From Nitrospirota bacterium (GTDB taxonomy: Bacteria > Nitrospirota > CAKKRA01 > 9FT-COMBO-42-15), in the NCBI GenBank assembly GCA_016214425.1, contig JACRON010000257.1, positions 1 through 11,205 of the forward strand: a stretch of DNA of 11,205 nt, given 5' to 3'. Position numbers and translations under genes: made by a program. Shown here piece by piece: positions 1 through 7,045 of this stretch. The notes under the pieces are model-generated. The model had not been told where the DNA came from. It saw only the letters and a list, made by a program, of their open reading frames with translations, and ran no database searches. The stretch's first letter is position 1; every line of letters begins with the position of its first letter.

Positions 1-257
1 CCCCTGTCAGAGGTGACAACCATTACCTCAATCTTTTTATCGCCCCTCTTTGCGAGCAAAGGATGTCTCTCGCGCTCTACCCTTGCTGAAAGGCTCTCAA
101 GCACATAGAGCATTTTCTGTGCGTATGGCCTTGCTTCAAGTATCCTGTCCTGTGCGCGCTTCAGCTTTGCAGCAGCCACCATCTTCATTGCCTTGGTAAT
201 CTGCTGTGTATTCTTTACGCTTCCTATCCTTCTTCTTGTGTGCTGTAGATTCGGCAT
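1..257 (-). CDS. atpG: ATP synthase F1 subunit gamma, N-terminal part (cut by window edge)
   Basis: This is the gamma subunit, the central rotor shaft of F1 that couples c-ring rotation to catalysis in the alpha3beta3 hexamer on the cytoplasmic face of the inner membrane. Only the first 85 codons are present; the rest lies beyond the left edge. The N-terminus reads MPNLQHTRRRIGSVKNTQQI followed by TKAMKMVAAAKLKRAQ, the classic gamma-subunit opening (RRRI.SVKNTQQITKAMKMVAAAKL), which forms the first helix of the coiled coil. It follows atpA by 10 bases in the same direction. No convincing Shine-Dalgarno sequence precedes the ATG, so translation may be coupled to atpA. Identification is secure. 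Confidence 0.96.
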   Translation of the reverse strand, partial: MPNLQHTRRRIGSVKNTQQITKAMKMVAAAKLKRAQDRILEARPYAQKMLYVLESLSARVERERHPLLAKRGDKKIEVMVVTSDR

Positions 258-267
258 ATTAAATCAA

Positions 268-1776
268 TTATGGCTGAAGGGTCTTTTTAAACTCCTCTAT
301 CATTGCCCTTATTTTTGCCTTTAGGTCGTCATCAAGGGTCTTCTTTTCCTTAATCTCTTTCTTTATATTTTCATATTTCGCATCAACGAATTTCATCAAT
401 TCCTTTTCAAATTTCCTTACAGCGGATGTGGGGATGTCATCAACATAACCGTTTGTTCCTGCAAATGTTGCTATAACCTGATGCTCAACAGGGCATGGCT
501 GATATTGGTCCTGCTTCAGAAGCTCCACCATCCTCTCGCCCCTTGCAAGCTGTGCCCTTGTTGTCTTGTCAAGCTCGCTTCCAAACTGGGCAAAGGCTGC
601 CATCTCCCTGTATTGTGCAAGGTCAAGCCTAAGAGTTCCAGATACCTGTTTCATTGCCTTAATCTGCGCAGCGCCGCCAACACGGGATACTGAAAGCCCG
701 ACATTAACAGCAGGCCTTATCCCTGAATAGAATAAATCAGTGCCAAGGTATATCTGGCCGTCTGTAATAGAAATAACATTTGTAGGGATATATGCAGAGA
801 CATCGCCTGCCTGTGTTTCTATGATTGGAAGGGCTGTTAATGAACCGCCGCCCTTTTCCTTGCTTAATTTTGCAGCACGCTCAAGGAGCCTTGAGTGCAG
901 ATAGAAAACATCACCCGGATACGCCTCTCTGCCAGGCGGCCTTCTTAATAGGAGCGAAAGCTGCCTGTATGCAACTGCCTGCTTTGAAAGGTCATCATAT
1001 ATAATCAAGGCATGCTTCCCATTATCCCTGAAATACTCTCCCATTGTACAGCCTGTATAGGGCGCTATAAACTGCAATGATGCTGTCTCGCTTGCAGTTG
1101 CGGATACAACAATTGTATAGTCCATTGCGCCGTAGTCCTCAAGGCTCTTCACCACATTGGCAACGGTAGAGCGCTTCTGGCCTATGGCAACATATATGCA
1201 GATTACATTCTCATTTTTCTGATTGATAATGGTGTCAACGGCAATAGCAGTCTTTCCTGTCTGCCTGTCGCCGATAATCAGTTCCCTCTGGCCGCGGCCT
1301 ATTGGTATCATTGCATCTATCGCCTTGATTCCTGTCTGAAGAGGCTCGCGAACAGACTGCCTGTCAACTATGCCAGGCGCAATGACCTCAATCCTTCTGT
1401 GCTCCTTTGCATTAATAGGACCCTTGCCGTCAATGGGCTGGCCTATTGCGTTTACCACGCGGCCTACAATGGCATCGCCAACAGGAACCTCAACAATTCT
1501 GCCTGTCCTCTTTACGACATCCCCCTCTTTTATGTTCTTGTCTTCGCCAAGAAGAACAACGCCCACATTATCCTCTTCAAGGTTAAGGGCTATGCCATAG
1601 ACGCCGCCTGGAAACTCTAAAAGCTCGCTCGCCATAACATTTTCAAGGCCGTAGGCCTTTGCAATGCCGTCGCCAACCATCAGAACAGTGCCGACCTCTT
1701 TTACCTCAATCTCCTTTTCAAACTCGGCAAGCTGACGTTTTATTATTTCACTAATCTCTTCTGCCTTAATCTGCAT
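268..1776 (-). CDS. atpA: ATP synthase F1 subunit alpha
   Basis: This is the non-catalytic nucleotide-binding subunit of the F1 hexamer. At 502 residues it has the normal family length. Visible motifs are the P-loop GDRQTGKT (residues 169-176), Walker B ALIIYDDLS (256-264), the alpha/beta signature PAVNVGLSVS (355-364) and, directly after it, Arg365, which corresponds to the alpha-subunit arginine finger that reaches into the catalytic beta site. The start is supported by a strong AAAGAGGTGA ribosome-binding site just upstream that overlaps the end of atpH; the stop of atpH lies only 4 bases before this ATG. It is followed closely by atpG. Nothing looks damaged. By analogy with other operons atpD and atpC should follow outside the window. 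Confidence 0.99.
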   Translation of the reverse strand: MQIKAEEISEIIKRQLAEFEKEIEVKEVGTVLMVGDGIAKAYGLENVMASELLEFPGGVYGIALNLEEDNVGVVLLGEDKNIKEGDVVKRTGRIVEVPVGDAIVGRVVNAIGQPIDGKGPINAKEHRRIEVIAPGIVDRQSVREPLQTGIKAIDAMIPIGRGQRELIIGDRQTGKTAIAVDTIINQKNENVICIYVAIGQKRSTVANVVKSLEDYGAMDYTIVVSATASETASLQFIAPYTGCTMGEYFRDNGKHALIIYDDLSKQAVAYRQLSLLLRRPPGREAYPGDVFYLHSRLLERAAKLSKEKGGGSLTALPIIETQAGDVSAYIPTNVISITDGQIYLGTDLFYSGIRPAVNVGLSVSRVGGAAQIKAMKQVSGTLRLDLAQYREMAAFAQFGSELDKTTRAQLARGERMVELLKQDQYQPCPVEHQVIATFAGTNGYVDDIPTSAVRKFEKELMKFVDAKYENIKKEIKEKKTLDDDLKAKIRAMIEEFKKTLQP

Positions 1777-1780
1777 ATCA

Positions 1781-2326
1781 TCACCTCTTTAAAAGTAGTC
1801 TGTTTTTTACATTTTCTAACTGCGTTTTTATGCTGCCATTATAAACAAGGCTCCCCACCTGTATCATCACACCGCCAATAATGGAGTCATCAATCTTTTC
1901 TTCAAGCTCAACATCCTTTTTTGTTATGTCGCTCAGGCGGCTTTTTATCTTGGAAAAGCTTGCATCAGGAAGCTTGGATGCGGTAACCACCAATGCCTTT
2001 TTCTTATTCTGTTTTTCAACAATAAGGGCAGAAAGGCTCTCTACAATCTCTTTAAGATATTTTATCCTGTCCTTTTTTAAAAGCAGTTTTATAAATTTTT
2101 TGGTTATGTCTCTTGCCCCTGTCTTTTGCAGGAGGCCTATTAATACCCTCTCTTTTTCCTCTTTTCCAAAGATGGGATTGAAAACAAAATTTCTCATCTC
2201 CCGGTTTGTCTCAATTGCGTGGGAGACAGCATAAAGTTCTGACCTTATTGCCTCTGTCTCTTTATCCTTTTCTATTATAGAAAAGAGTGCTTTTGCATAG
2301 CGTCTTGCAATGATATCCTTTATCAA
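1781..2326 (-). CDS. atpH: ATP synthase F1 subunit delta (OSCP)
   Basis: This is the delta subunit, which sits on top of F1 and ties the alpha3beta3 head to the b/b' peripheral stalk. The 181-residue length is typical. The N-terminus (IARRYAKALF, residues 6-15) is the usual opening of the six-helix OSCP domain. The C-terminal family signature is seen as GGVMIQVGS (151-159) and VYNGSIKTQL (161-170); the frequent Asp in the second part (V.DGS) is Asn163 here, a mild change. The gene overlaps the end of atpF by 4 bases (ATGA), indicating coupled translation, and leads into atpA after 4 bases. Order b', b, delta, alpha, gamma is the standard one. Confidence 0.97.
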   Translation of the reverse strand: MIKDIIARRYAKALFSIIEKDKETEAIRSELYAVSHAIETNREMRNFVFNPIFGKEEKERVLIGLLQKTGARDITKKFIKLLLKKDRIKYLKEIVESLSALIVEKQNKKKALVVTASKLPDASFSKIKSRLSDITKKDVELEEKIDDSIIGGVMIQVGSLVYNGSIKTQLENVKNRLLLKR

Positions 2327-2886
2327 GACCTGTTTCCCCCTATCTTTATCAAATACTCCTCAACAAGACTGCTCTGCTCATTATTGCCGATGTCCTTCTT
2401 AATTTTCTTTTCAGCAAGCTCAACAGCGAGATTTACCGCCTCTTTATGCAGCTCCTCCTTTGCCTTTTTTAATTCCTGCTCTATCCTTCCCTTGGCATGG
2501 GTCTCAAGCCTCTGCCTTACCTTATCGCCCTCTTCAATCAATAGGGTCTTCTCCCTTTCGCCCCTCATCCTTGCATCTTCAAGTATTGCCTTTATCTCCT
2601 CTTCCTTTTTGTGTATCCTCTCCTCAATCTCTGTGAGCCTCTTTTTTGCTGCGAACTTTGTCTCCTCTGCCTCCTTTAATAATCTTTCAACCTCAATCTT
2701 TCTTTTAACAAGAAGGTCTTTTGCGAACTTGAACAGGAGAAATCCCAGAACGGCTGCTAATACTGCAAAATTTATTATTCTAAATAACCAGTCTAACAGG
2801 CTATGCGACCCTGCCTCGCCGCCGCCTGCTGCATGGGCAATGGATGGGATTGCCAAAAAAATAATTATGAATAGTGTCTTTTTCAT
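2323..2886 (-). CDS. atpF: ATP synthase Fo subunit b, with signal-peptide-like N-terminus
   Basis: This is a peripheral-stalk b subunit of 187 residues. Residues 1-20 (MKKTLFIIIFLAIPSIAHAA) have a charged start, a hydrophobic core and an AHA-A cleavage-like site, so they resemble a signal peptide. A second hydrophobic segment at about 29-54 is the usual membrane anchor, and the remainder from about 58 on is a highly charged heptad-rich coiled coil (many K/E, for example EERIHKKEEEIK) that forms the stalk. Desulfobacterota b subunits often have such an extra leader, from what I know of the family. The start codon overlaps the stop of atpF' by one base (TAATG) and the end overlaps atpH by 4 bases. 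Together with atpF' it should form a b/b' heterodimer. Confidence 0.94.
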   Translation of the reverse strand: MKKTLFIIIFLAIPSIAHAAGGGEAGSHSLLDWLFRIINFAVLAAVLGFLLFKFAKDLLVKRKIEVERLLKEAEETKFAAKKRLTEIEERIHKKEEEIKAILEDARMRGEREKTLLIEEGDKVRQRLETHAKGRIEQELKKAKEELHKEAVNLAVELAEKKIKKDIGNNEQSSLVEEYLIKIGGNRS

Positions 2887-3407
2887 TACACCCTTATAGG
2901 TCTTTCCTTTTTGGTCTTTGTGCTGCCAAGTATCTTTGCGCTTATTTCTGATGCAATGCCCTCCGCATCTTTTAATAATATTGCCTTTGCCTCAGAGGCG
3001 CTCTTCTCAATCTCCTTAACGCTTTTTTCAATAAGAAGCTTGCCCTGTTCCTTTGCTGTTTCAACGATCTTTATCTGCTCTGCCATCCCTTGCTGTCTTA
3101 AGTCAGAAAGCGCGGCTGCTGCCTTCTGTTTTGTCTGTGCAATTTCACCCTCCATCATCCTTAATGCAGCCTCTGACTTATCCTGTGCGCTCTTTGCCTC
3201 GTCAAGGTGTCCCTTTATAATTGCATCCCTCTCCTCAAGGACGCTCCTTACAGGCTTAAACAAAAATCTCTGGAGGATGAACATCAGTATTAATAAATTG
3301 GCTATCTGAATAACAAGCGTCCCGTCCAACTGGAGCGGAGGCATTCCTATTGAGATATAATTAGCTAACTGCTCAATGAATGACCCGTGTTGTTCTGCTC
3401 CTGCCAT
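2886..3407 (-). CDS. atpF': ATP synthase Fo subunit b'
   Basis: This is the second, divergent b-type stalk subunit. I choose the ATG at 3407 (173 residues, beginning MAGAEQHGSF) because an AAAGGAG ribosome-binding site lies about 11 bases upstream and because the promoter candidate at 3493-3521 would start transcription near 3485. A longer frame from 3482 would begin almost at that transcript start and adds 25 residues unlike the family. One membrane segment lies at about residues 31-49, followed by FLFKPVRSVLEERDAIIKGH (48-67), the typical b/b' junction, and a long Ala/Lys/Glu-rich coiled coil. It is the first gene of the ATP synthase cluster here, as in Desulfobacterota and Aquificae-like operons. 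Subunits a and c are not in the window. Confidence 0.93.
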   Translation of the reverse strand: MAGAEQHGSFIEQLANYISIGMPPLQLDGTLVIQIANLLILMFILQRFLFKPVRSVLEERDAIIKGHLDEAKSAQDKSEAALRMMEGEIAQTKQKAAAALSDLRQQGMAEQIKIVETAKEQGKLLIEKSVKEIEKSASEAKAILLKDAEGIASEISAKILGSTKTKKERPIRV

Positions 3408-3492
3408 AAAAAAGCATTCTCCTTTGGTATTAAATATTTTTATAAAGATATATGGCGGGTTATTAAACCAAACCCCCTTCAAAAGCTTAAAA

Positions 3493-3521
3493 ATTTAACA
3501 TATTATTAAAAAAGATGTCAA
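3493..3521 (-). promoter_or_regulatory. sigma70-like promoter candidate for the atp operon
   Basis: On the minus strand a perfect -35 TTGACA (3516-3521) is followed by a 17-base spacer and TTAAAT (3493-3498). Shifting by one base gives TG-T-TAAATT, an extended -10 form. It lies in the 130-base gap between mnmA and atpF', 17 bases after the mnmA stop, and would give a leader of about 78 bases. It suggests the ATP synthase genes are not solely dependent on read-through from parA. There is no obvious terminator after mnmA. Confidence 0.6.
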
Positions 3522-3537
3522 GGATTTTTTAGATATT

Positions 3538-4587
3538 TTATGAGATAACCCCTCCGCCTATTACAATATCGTTATCATAAAACACGACTGACTGTCCTTT
3601 TGCAATTGCCCTTTGCGGCTCCTTGAATTTTACCTTAACCTTGCCTTCATTAAAAGGCATGATTTCAGCAGGCACAGCAGGATTCCGGTAGCGTATCTTT
3701 GCAAACACATCCATTGGCGCAGTAAGCCTTTCAATTGCAATTAGATTTATATCGTCGGCAATCAGCTCGTCTTTAAATAATTCATTTTCATCACCAAGTA
3801 TAACCCTGTTATTTACTGCATCAATATCAATCACATAAAGCCTCTTTTTTGCAGAAATGCCCAGACCCCTTCTCTGGCCGATTGTATAAAATGCAATACC
3901 ATCGTGTTTTCCAATTACATTGCCTCCTGTATCTGCAAACTCGCCACTGTGCTCTGCCTCTGGAATCCTCTCTTCTAAGAAGCTTCGGTAATCCTCACCC
4001 TCTGCATCTGTAACAAACTCTGCTCCGGGAAGTTCAAGCTCCTTTGCAATCTGCACGACACTTTCTTTTTTCAATCCACCAAGCGGAAATATTACAGCGC
4101 TCAACTGTTCCTGATTCAGGCGGTATAAAAAATAGGACTGATCTTTTTTTGAATCCACGCCTTTTTTAAGGATATATCTGTTATTGGCAGAATTGAACTC
4201 TATCCTTGCATAATGGCCTGTTGCAAGCCTTTCAGCGCCAAGCTCTCTTGCCTTTTTTAAAAGCAGTCCGAATTTTATCTTTTCATTGCATCTGATACAG
4301 GGATTAGGGGTGCGGCCTGAGAGATACTCTTTACAGAAGTCATCTATTATCTCTTTTTCAAACTCCTCCTGAATATTTATTACTGTAAAGGGAATGCCTA
4401 TTTTTTGCGCAACCTGCCTTGCAACATCTGCCTTGCAGCATGCGCGCTCATACCACTCAATGCCTCTCTTTGGGTCTCCCCTCCAGAGCTGGAGCGTTAT
4501 TCCGTGAAGCTCGTGTCCTTCCTTTTTCAGTAGGGCTGCTGCAACAGAGCTGTCCACCCCTCCGCTCATTCCAATAACAATCTTCAA
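3538..4587 (-). CDS. mnmA: tRNA-specific 2-thiouridylase MnmA, with unusual cysteine pattern
   Basis: This 349-residue protein adenylates and thiolates C2 of the wobble uridine (U34) in tRNAs for Lys, Glu and Gln. The PP-loop GMSGGVDSS is at residues 6-14; TPNPCIRCNEKIKFG (93-107) holds the family's nucleophilic cysteine, here Cys100; ATGHYARI is at 122-129; YTIGQRRGLGI (234-244) marks the central domain; a beta-barrel C-terminal domain follows. In E. coli the second catalytic cysteine (Cys199) is in a SQEICF-like motif. At the matching place here (about 195-203) the sequence reads AEGEDYRSF, without cysteine. Instead an extra Cys97 makes a CxxC with Cys100, and CysCys occurs at 50-51. The sulfur-transfer chemistry may therefore differ, perhaps using an iron-sulfur cluster (inference). 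The start overlaps the end of the bactofilin gene by 4 bases. Confidence 0.93.
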   Translation of the reverse strand: MKIVIGMSGGVDSSVAAALLKKEGHELHGITLQLWRGDPKRGIEWYERACCKADVARQVAQKIGIPFTVINIQEEFEKEIIDDFCKEYLSGRTPNPCIRCNEKIKFGLLLKKARELGAERLATGHYARIEFNSANNRYILKKGVDSKKDQSYFLYRLNQEQLSAVIFPLGGLKKESVVQIAKELELPGAEFVTDAEGEDYRSFLEERIPEAEHSGEFADTGGNVIGKHDGIAFYTIGQRRGLGISAKKRLYVIDIDAVNNRVILGDENELFKDELIADDINLIAIERLTAPMDVFAKIRYRNPAVPAEIMPFNEGKVKVKFKEPQRAIAKGQSVVFYDNDIVIGGGVIS

Positions 4588-5021
4588 TCAGCGCCCTTGA
4601 CTCCTGCTATCCTTACGCCCTTTTCAGGCGTAATCTGGCTAACCTTCTTCTCCTCCTTTGCAAGCATGTCGCACTTGCCGTCAAAACGCACGCCCTCTTC
4701 AATTATCAGCACAGGCGTTTTAATCGTGCCGACAATGGTTGCCGGCGCGAGGAGATGAACCTTATCCTTTGAATTTATATTCCCTGTTATCTTGCCTCCG
4801 CAGATTAAGGTTCCAACAGCCACCTCTGCATTTATTATTGCGCTCTCTCCAACAACAAGCGTTCCCTTTGTTATAATCTCTCCCTCAACCTTTCCATCTA
4901 TGCGCACTGTCCCCTCATAGCTTAAAACACCCTTGAACTCTGTCCCTTTGCCAAGAAATGCAATTATTTCCTCTGTGCCTGTAAGACCAGCCTCGCCTTC
5001 TTTTATCTCTTTCTTGAACAT
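4584..5021 (-). CDS. bactofilin (DUF583 / PF04519 family)
   Basis: Bactofilins are small proteins that polymerise without nucleotide into beta-helical filaments under the membrane and act as scaffolds for cell shape or polar protein positioning. The 145-residue protein has a short charged N-tail, then a core from about residue 18 to 118 with repeated short beta-strand units rich in Gly, Val and Ile: GVLSYEGTVRIDGKVEGEI, then GTLVVGESAIINAEV, GTLICGGKITGNI, ATIVGTIKTPVLIIEEG and VRFDGKC. This is the bactofilin pattern. A charged C-tail follows. An AAAGGAG site 6 bases before the ATG supports the start. It lies 47 bases after parB and overlaps mnmA by 4 bases. Linkage to parAB suggests a role in chromosome-segregation or polar scaffolding. 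Confidence 0.92.
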   Translation of the reverse strand: MFKKEIKEGEAGLTGTEEIIAFLGKGTEFKGVLSYEGTVRIDGKVEGEIITKGTLVVGESAIINAEVAVGTLICGGKITGNINSKDKVHLLAPATIVGTIKTPVLIIEEGVRFDGKCDMLAKEEKKVSQITPEKGVRIAGVKGAD

Positions 5022-5068
5022 TAATGTCTCCTTTCTTCTAATTTTAAATTTCTGCTTCTATGGACTTT

Positions 5069-5926
5069 TTACAAAGCCGCCAATATGATATCAAGAATCC
5101 TCTGCAAGTCCTCCTTTGAATAATACTCTATCTGTATCTTCCCGCCCCTCTTTGCCTCTGTTATGTGAATCTTTGTGCCCAAGCCCTTTCTCAGCCTCTC
5201 TTCAACAGCAAGAATCTCATCCCTCTTTTTGTGCTTTTTCTTTGCTGGCTGATGCGTCCTCCATTTTTCAATAAGCGCCTCTGTCTCTCTTACAGAGAGC
5301 CCTTTGTTGATTATAATATCTTTAGCCTTTGACTGGTCATCAACAGAGGGCAATCCCAATAGCGTCTTTGCATGACCCATTGAGACAGTCCCTTTTGATA
5401 TCTCATCCCTTACATCCTTTGGAAGATTGAGAAGCCTTAAAAAGTTTGCAACAGTAGAGCGCTCCTTTCCAACCCTGTGCGCAACCTCTTCTTGTGTAAT
5501 ATTGAATTCCTTTATCAGCCTTTGATATGCAACTGCTGTTTCAATTGGATTTAGATCCTCCCTTTGAAGATTCTCAATTAAAGCAAGCTCCATTGCCTCT
5601 CTGTCAGAGGCATCCTTTATCACAGCAGGTATCCTTGTAAATCCTGCCATCTGCGCAGCGCGCCACCTTCGCTCGCCTGCAATAAGCTCATACCCGCCGT
5701 CAGAAGACTTTCTAACAGTAATAGGCTGGATTACGCCATTAACCTTTATGGACTCTGAAAGCTCTGATAAGGCAGTGTCATCAAAGACCTTTCTCGGCTG
5801 ATACCTGTTTGGTGTTATTCGTGTAATATCAAGTTCAGCAATGCTGCTGCTCTCTGCCTTGTTGAGTATGGATGTATCAGGTATTAATACACCCAGTCCC
5901 TTTCCTAATGCCTTTCTCTGCTGCAT
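5069..5926 (-). CDS. parB: chromosome partitioning protein ParB (Spo0J)
   Basis: ParB is the CTP-dependent DNA clamp that loads at parS sites and spreads to build the partition complex near the origin. The 285-residue protein starts RKALGKGLGVLIP (residues 4-16), the usual ParA-contacting N-terminus. The ParB/Srx domain contains GERRWRA (84-90) and ENLQRE (118-123), the CTP-binding motifs of chromosomal ParB. A helix-turn-helix lies near 144-165 (TQEEVAHRVGKERSTVANFL) and a C-terminal dimerisation domain follows a basic linker. Its start lies inside the end of parA (22-base overlap), so the two are co-translated. All expected motifs are intact. No consensus parS palindrome was found in the window. 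Confidence 0.97.
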   Translation of the reverse strand: MQQRKALGKGLGVLIPDTSILNKAESSSIAELDITRITPNRYQPRKVFDDTALSELSESIKVNGVIQPITVRKSSDGGYELIAGERRWRAAQMAGFTRIPAVIKDASDREAMELALIENLQREDLNPIETAVAYQRLIKEFNITQEEVAHRVGKERSTVANFLRLLNLPKDVRDEISKGTVSMGHAKTLLGLPSVDDQSKAKDIIINKGLSVRETEALIEKWRTHQPAKKKHKKRDEILAVEERLRKGLGTKIHITEAKRGGKIQIEYYSKEDLQRILDIILAAL

Positions 5927-6684
5927 CTCTCCATCACTTCCTTTGCAAGTTGTAGATATGACTGTGCGCCCTTTGACGCAATATTATAAAGAACAATCGG
6001 TTTGCCAAAGCTCGGCGCCTCGCTCAATGCAATATTTCTTGGAATAATACTGCTAAACACCTCTTTGCTGAAATGCTCATTAATCTCCTTTACCACCTGA
6101 TGGCAAAGATTATTTCTGCTGTCAAACATTGTGAGGAGAATCCCTTCTACCTTTAAATTTGGATTAAAAGACTGCCTTACAAGTTTTATAGTATTTAAAA
6201 GCTGGCTTAAGCCTTCCATTGCATAATATTCGCACTGAACCGGAATAAGCACAGAATCAGAGGCATTAAGGGCATTTATTGTCAGAAGCCCTAATGACGG
6301 CGGACAGTCAATTACAATATAATCATAGCTTCCCTTTATTCCATCAAGCGCCCTTTTCAAAACAAACTCCCTGTCTTTAACCTCAATAAGCTCATACTCT
6401 GCGCCTATAAGATTGATATTTGACGGCACAAGGTCAAGCCACTTGACCTCTGACTTTTGGATTACATCAGCAGGCTTTGTCTGGTTAATTAATATATCAT
6501 AAATAGTTATAAACTGCTTGTCCTTGTCAAAACCAAGGCCGCTCGTGCTGTTGCCCTGCGGGTCTATATCAATAAGGAGCACCCGTTTTTCTGCAACTGC
6601 TAATGAAGCAGAGAAATTTATAGCAGTGGTTGTCTTTCCAACCCCGCCTTTTTGATTTGCTATGGAAATTATCTTGCAGGACAT
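5905..6684 (-). CDS. parA: chromosome partitioning ATPase ParA (Soj)
   Basis: ParA is the Walker-type ATPase that binds DNA nonspecifically as an ATP dimer and moves ParB-parS complexes. The 259-residue length is that of a small chromosomal ParA lacking an N-terminal DNA-binding domain. The deviant Walker A KGGVGKTT is at residues 12-19 with the signature lysine, Walker A' LLIDIDPQGN at 36-45, and Walker B YIVIDCPPSLG at 122-132. It is the first gene of the leftward cluster and overlaps parB by 22 bases. The ribosome-binding site (AAGAA) is weak. A nested palindromic repeat begins only 17 bases upstream of the ATG, leaving no clear promoter, so the promoter may lie within or beyond the repeat. 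Confidence 0.97.
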   Translation of the reverse strand: MSCKIISIANQKGGVGKTTTAINFSASLAVAEKRVLLIDIDPQGNSTSGLGFDKDKQFITIYDILINQTKPADVIQKSEVKWLDLVPSNINLIGAEYELIEVKDREFVLKRALDGIKGSYDYIVIDCPPSLGLLTINALNASDSVLIPVQCEYYAMEGLSQLLNTIKLVRQSFNPNLKVEGILLTMFDSRNNLCHQVVKEINEHFSKEVFSSIIPRNIALSEAPSFGKPIVLYNIASKGAQSYLQLAKEVMERCSRERH

Positions 6685-6701
6685 AATTCTTTCTTAATTA
6701 T

Positions 6702-6753
6702 CATTGCGAGCCTGCCTGTCGGCAGACAGGGGACTTTAGTCCCGAAGCAATCT
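6702..6753. repeat. nested palindromic repeat, CATTGCGAG...GAAGCAATCT family
   Basis: The outer pieces CATTGCGAG (6702-6710) and GAAGCAATCT (6744-6753) are the same words that recur in both orientations at 10938-11024. Between them lie two inserted palindromes: CCTGCCTGTCGGCAGACAGG (6711-6730) and GGACTTTAGTCC (6731-6742). The first can fold in two exclusive ways, CTGCC with GGCAG or CCTGTC with GACAGG. There is no T-run, so it is not a typical terminator. Confidence 0.85.
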
Positions 6754-6858
6754 ACAGATTCCTCGCAGAGTCTACCCTGAGCGAGATTCTTCAGTCGCTT
6801 CGCTCCTTCAGCAGAATGACATGAAGTGAAGGGCTCAGAATGACAGAAGCGCGAGGCT
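6754..6858. repeat. second repeat cluster (CAGAATGACA family), degraded
   Basis: Directly after the first repeat, fragments CTCGCAGAG and GAGCGAGATTCTTCAGTC are followed by GCTTCGCTCC and two copies of CAGAATGACA at 6812-6821 and 6836-6845, then GCGCGAG. It reads like overlapping partial copies of an interspersed repeat with CATTCTG/CAGAATG ends. The rest of this 361-base gap (6859-7045) is AT-rich and holds only the promoter candidate for the rightward genes. Confidence 0.6.
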
Positions 6859-6983
6859 GATAAATATTAACATAGAATCTTTTTTAATGAAAGAAAAAAG
6901 TCCATTAATTGGCAAAGGGGGTTATCTAATATCATTGCAAATGCCAATGTAACATATCAATTTCAATTTACTTTTTTCATTGA

Positions 6984-7012
6984 TTCTGTTACAATCCCGA
7001 AAAATGTATAAT
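6984..7012 (+). promoter_or_regulatory. promoter candidate for the restriction-modification genes
   Basis: A perfect -10 hexamer TATAAT (7007-7012) is preceded at 17 bases by a poor -35 TTCTGT (6984-6989). It lies 33 bases before the endonuclease ATG in an AT-rich stretch, where chance TATAAT matches are likely, so confidence is moderate. Confidence 0.42.
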
Positions 7013-7045
7013 CACTTGTTAGGAGTAAAAAATTAGGAAAACAAA

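Noticed and set aside
481..1620. Plus-strand open frames opposite atpA (481-693, 1370-1600, 1399-1620)
   Set aside because: They lie antisense to a complete, strongly conserved atpA, have no family features and no ribosome-binding sites that stand out.
1881..3309. Plus-strand frames opposite atpH, atpF and atpF'
   Set aside because: Ser/Phe-rich translations are the mirror of Lys/Glu-rich coiled-coil genes on the other strand; they are shadows.
3408..3482. Longer atpF' start at 3482
   Set aside because: It would begin at about the predicted transcript start, lacks a ribosome-binding site and adds residues not seen in b' subunits; the ATG at 3407 has AAAGGAG.
6702..6753. Rho-independent terminator upstream of parA
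   Set aside because: Hairpins are present but no T-run follows on either strand, and the outer words recur elsewhere as an interspersed repeat.
5069..7045. A parS site near parAB
   Set aside because: No CACGTG-centred TGTTNCACGTGNAACA-like palindrome was found on reading the window.
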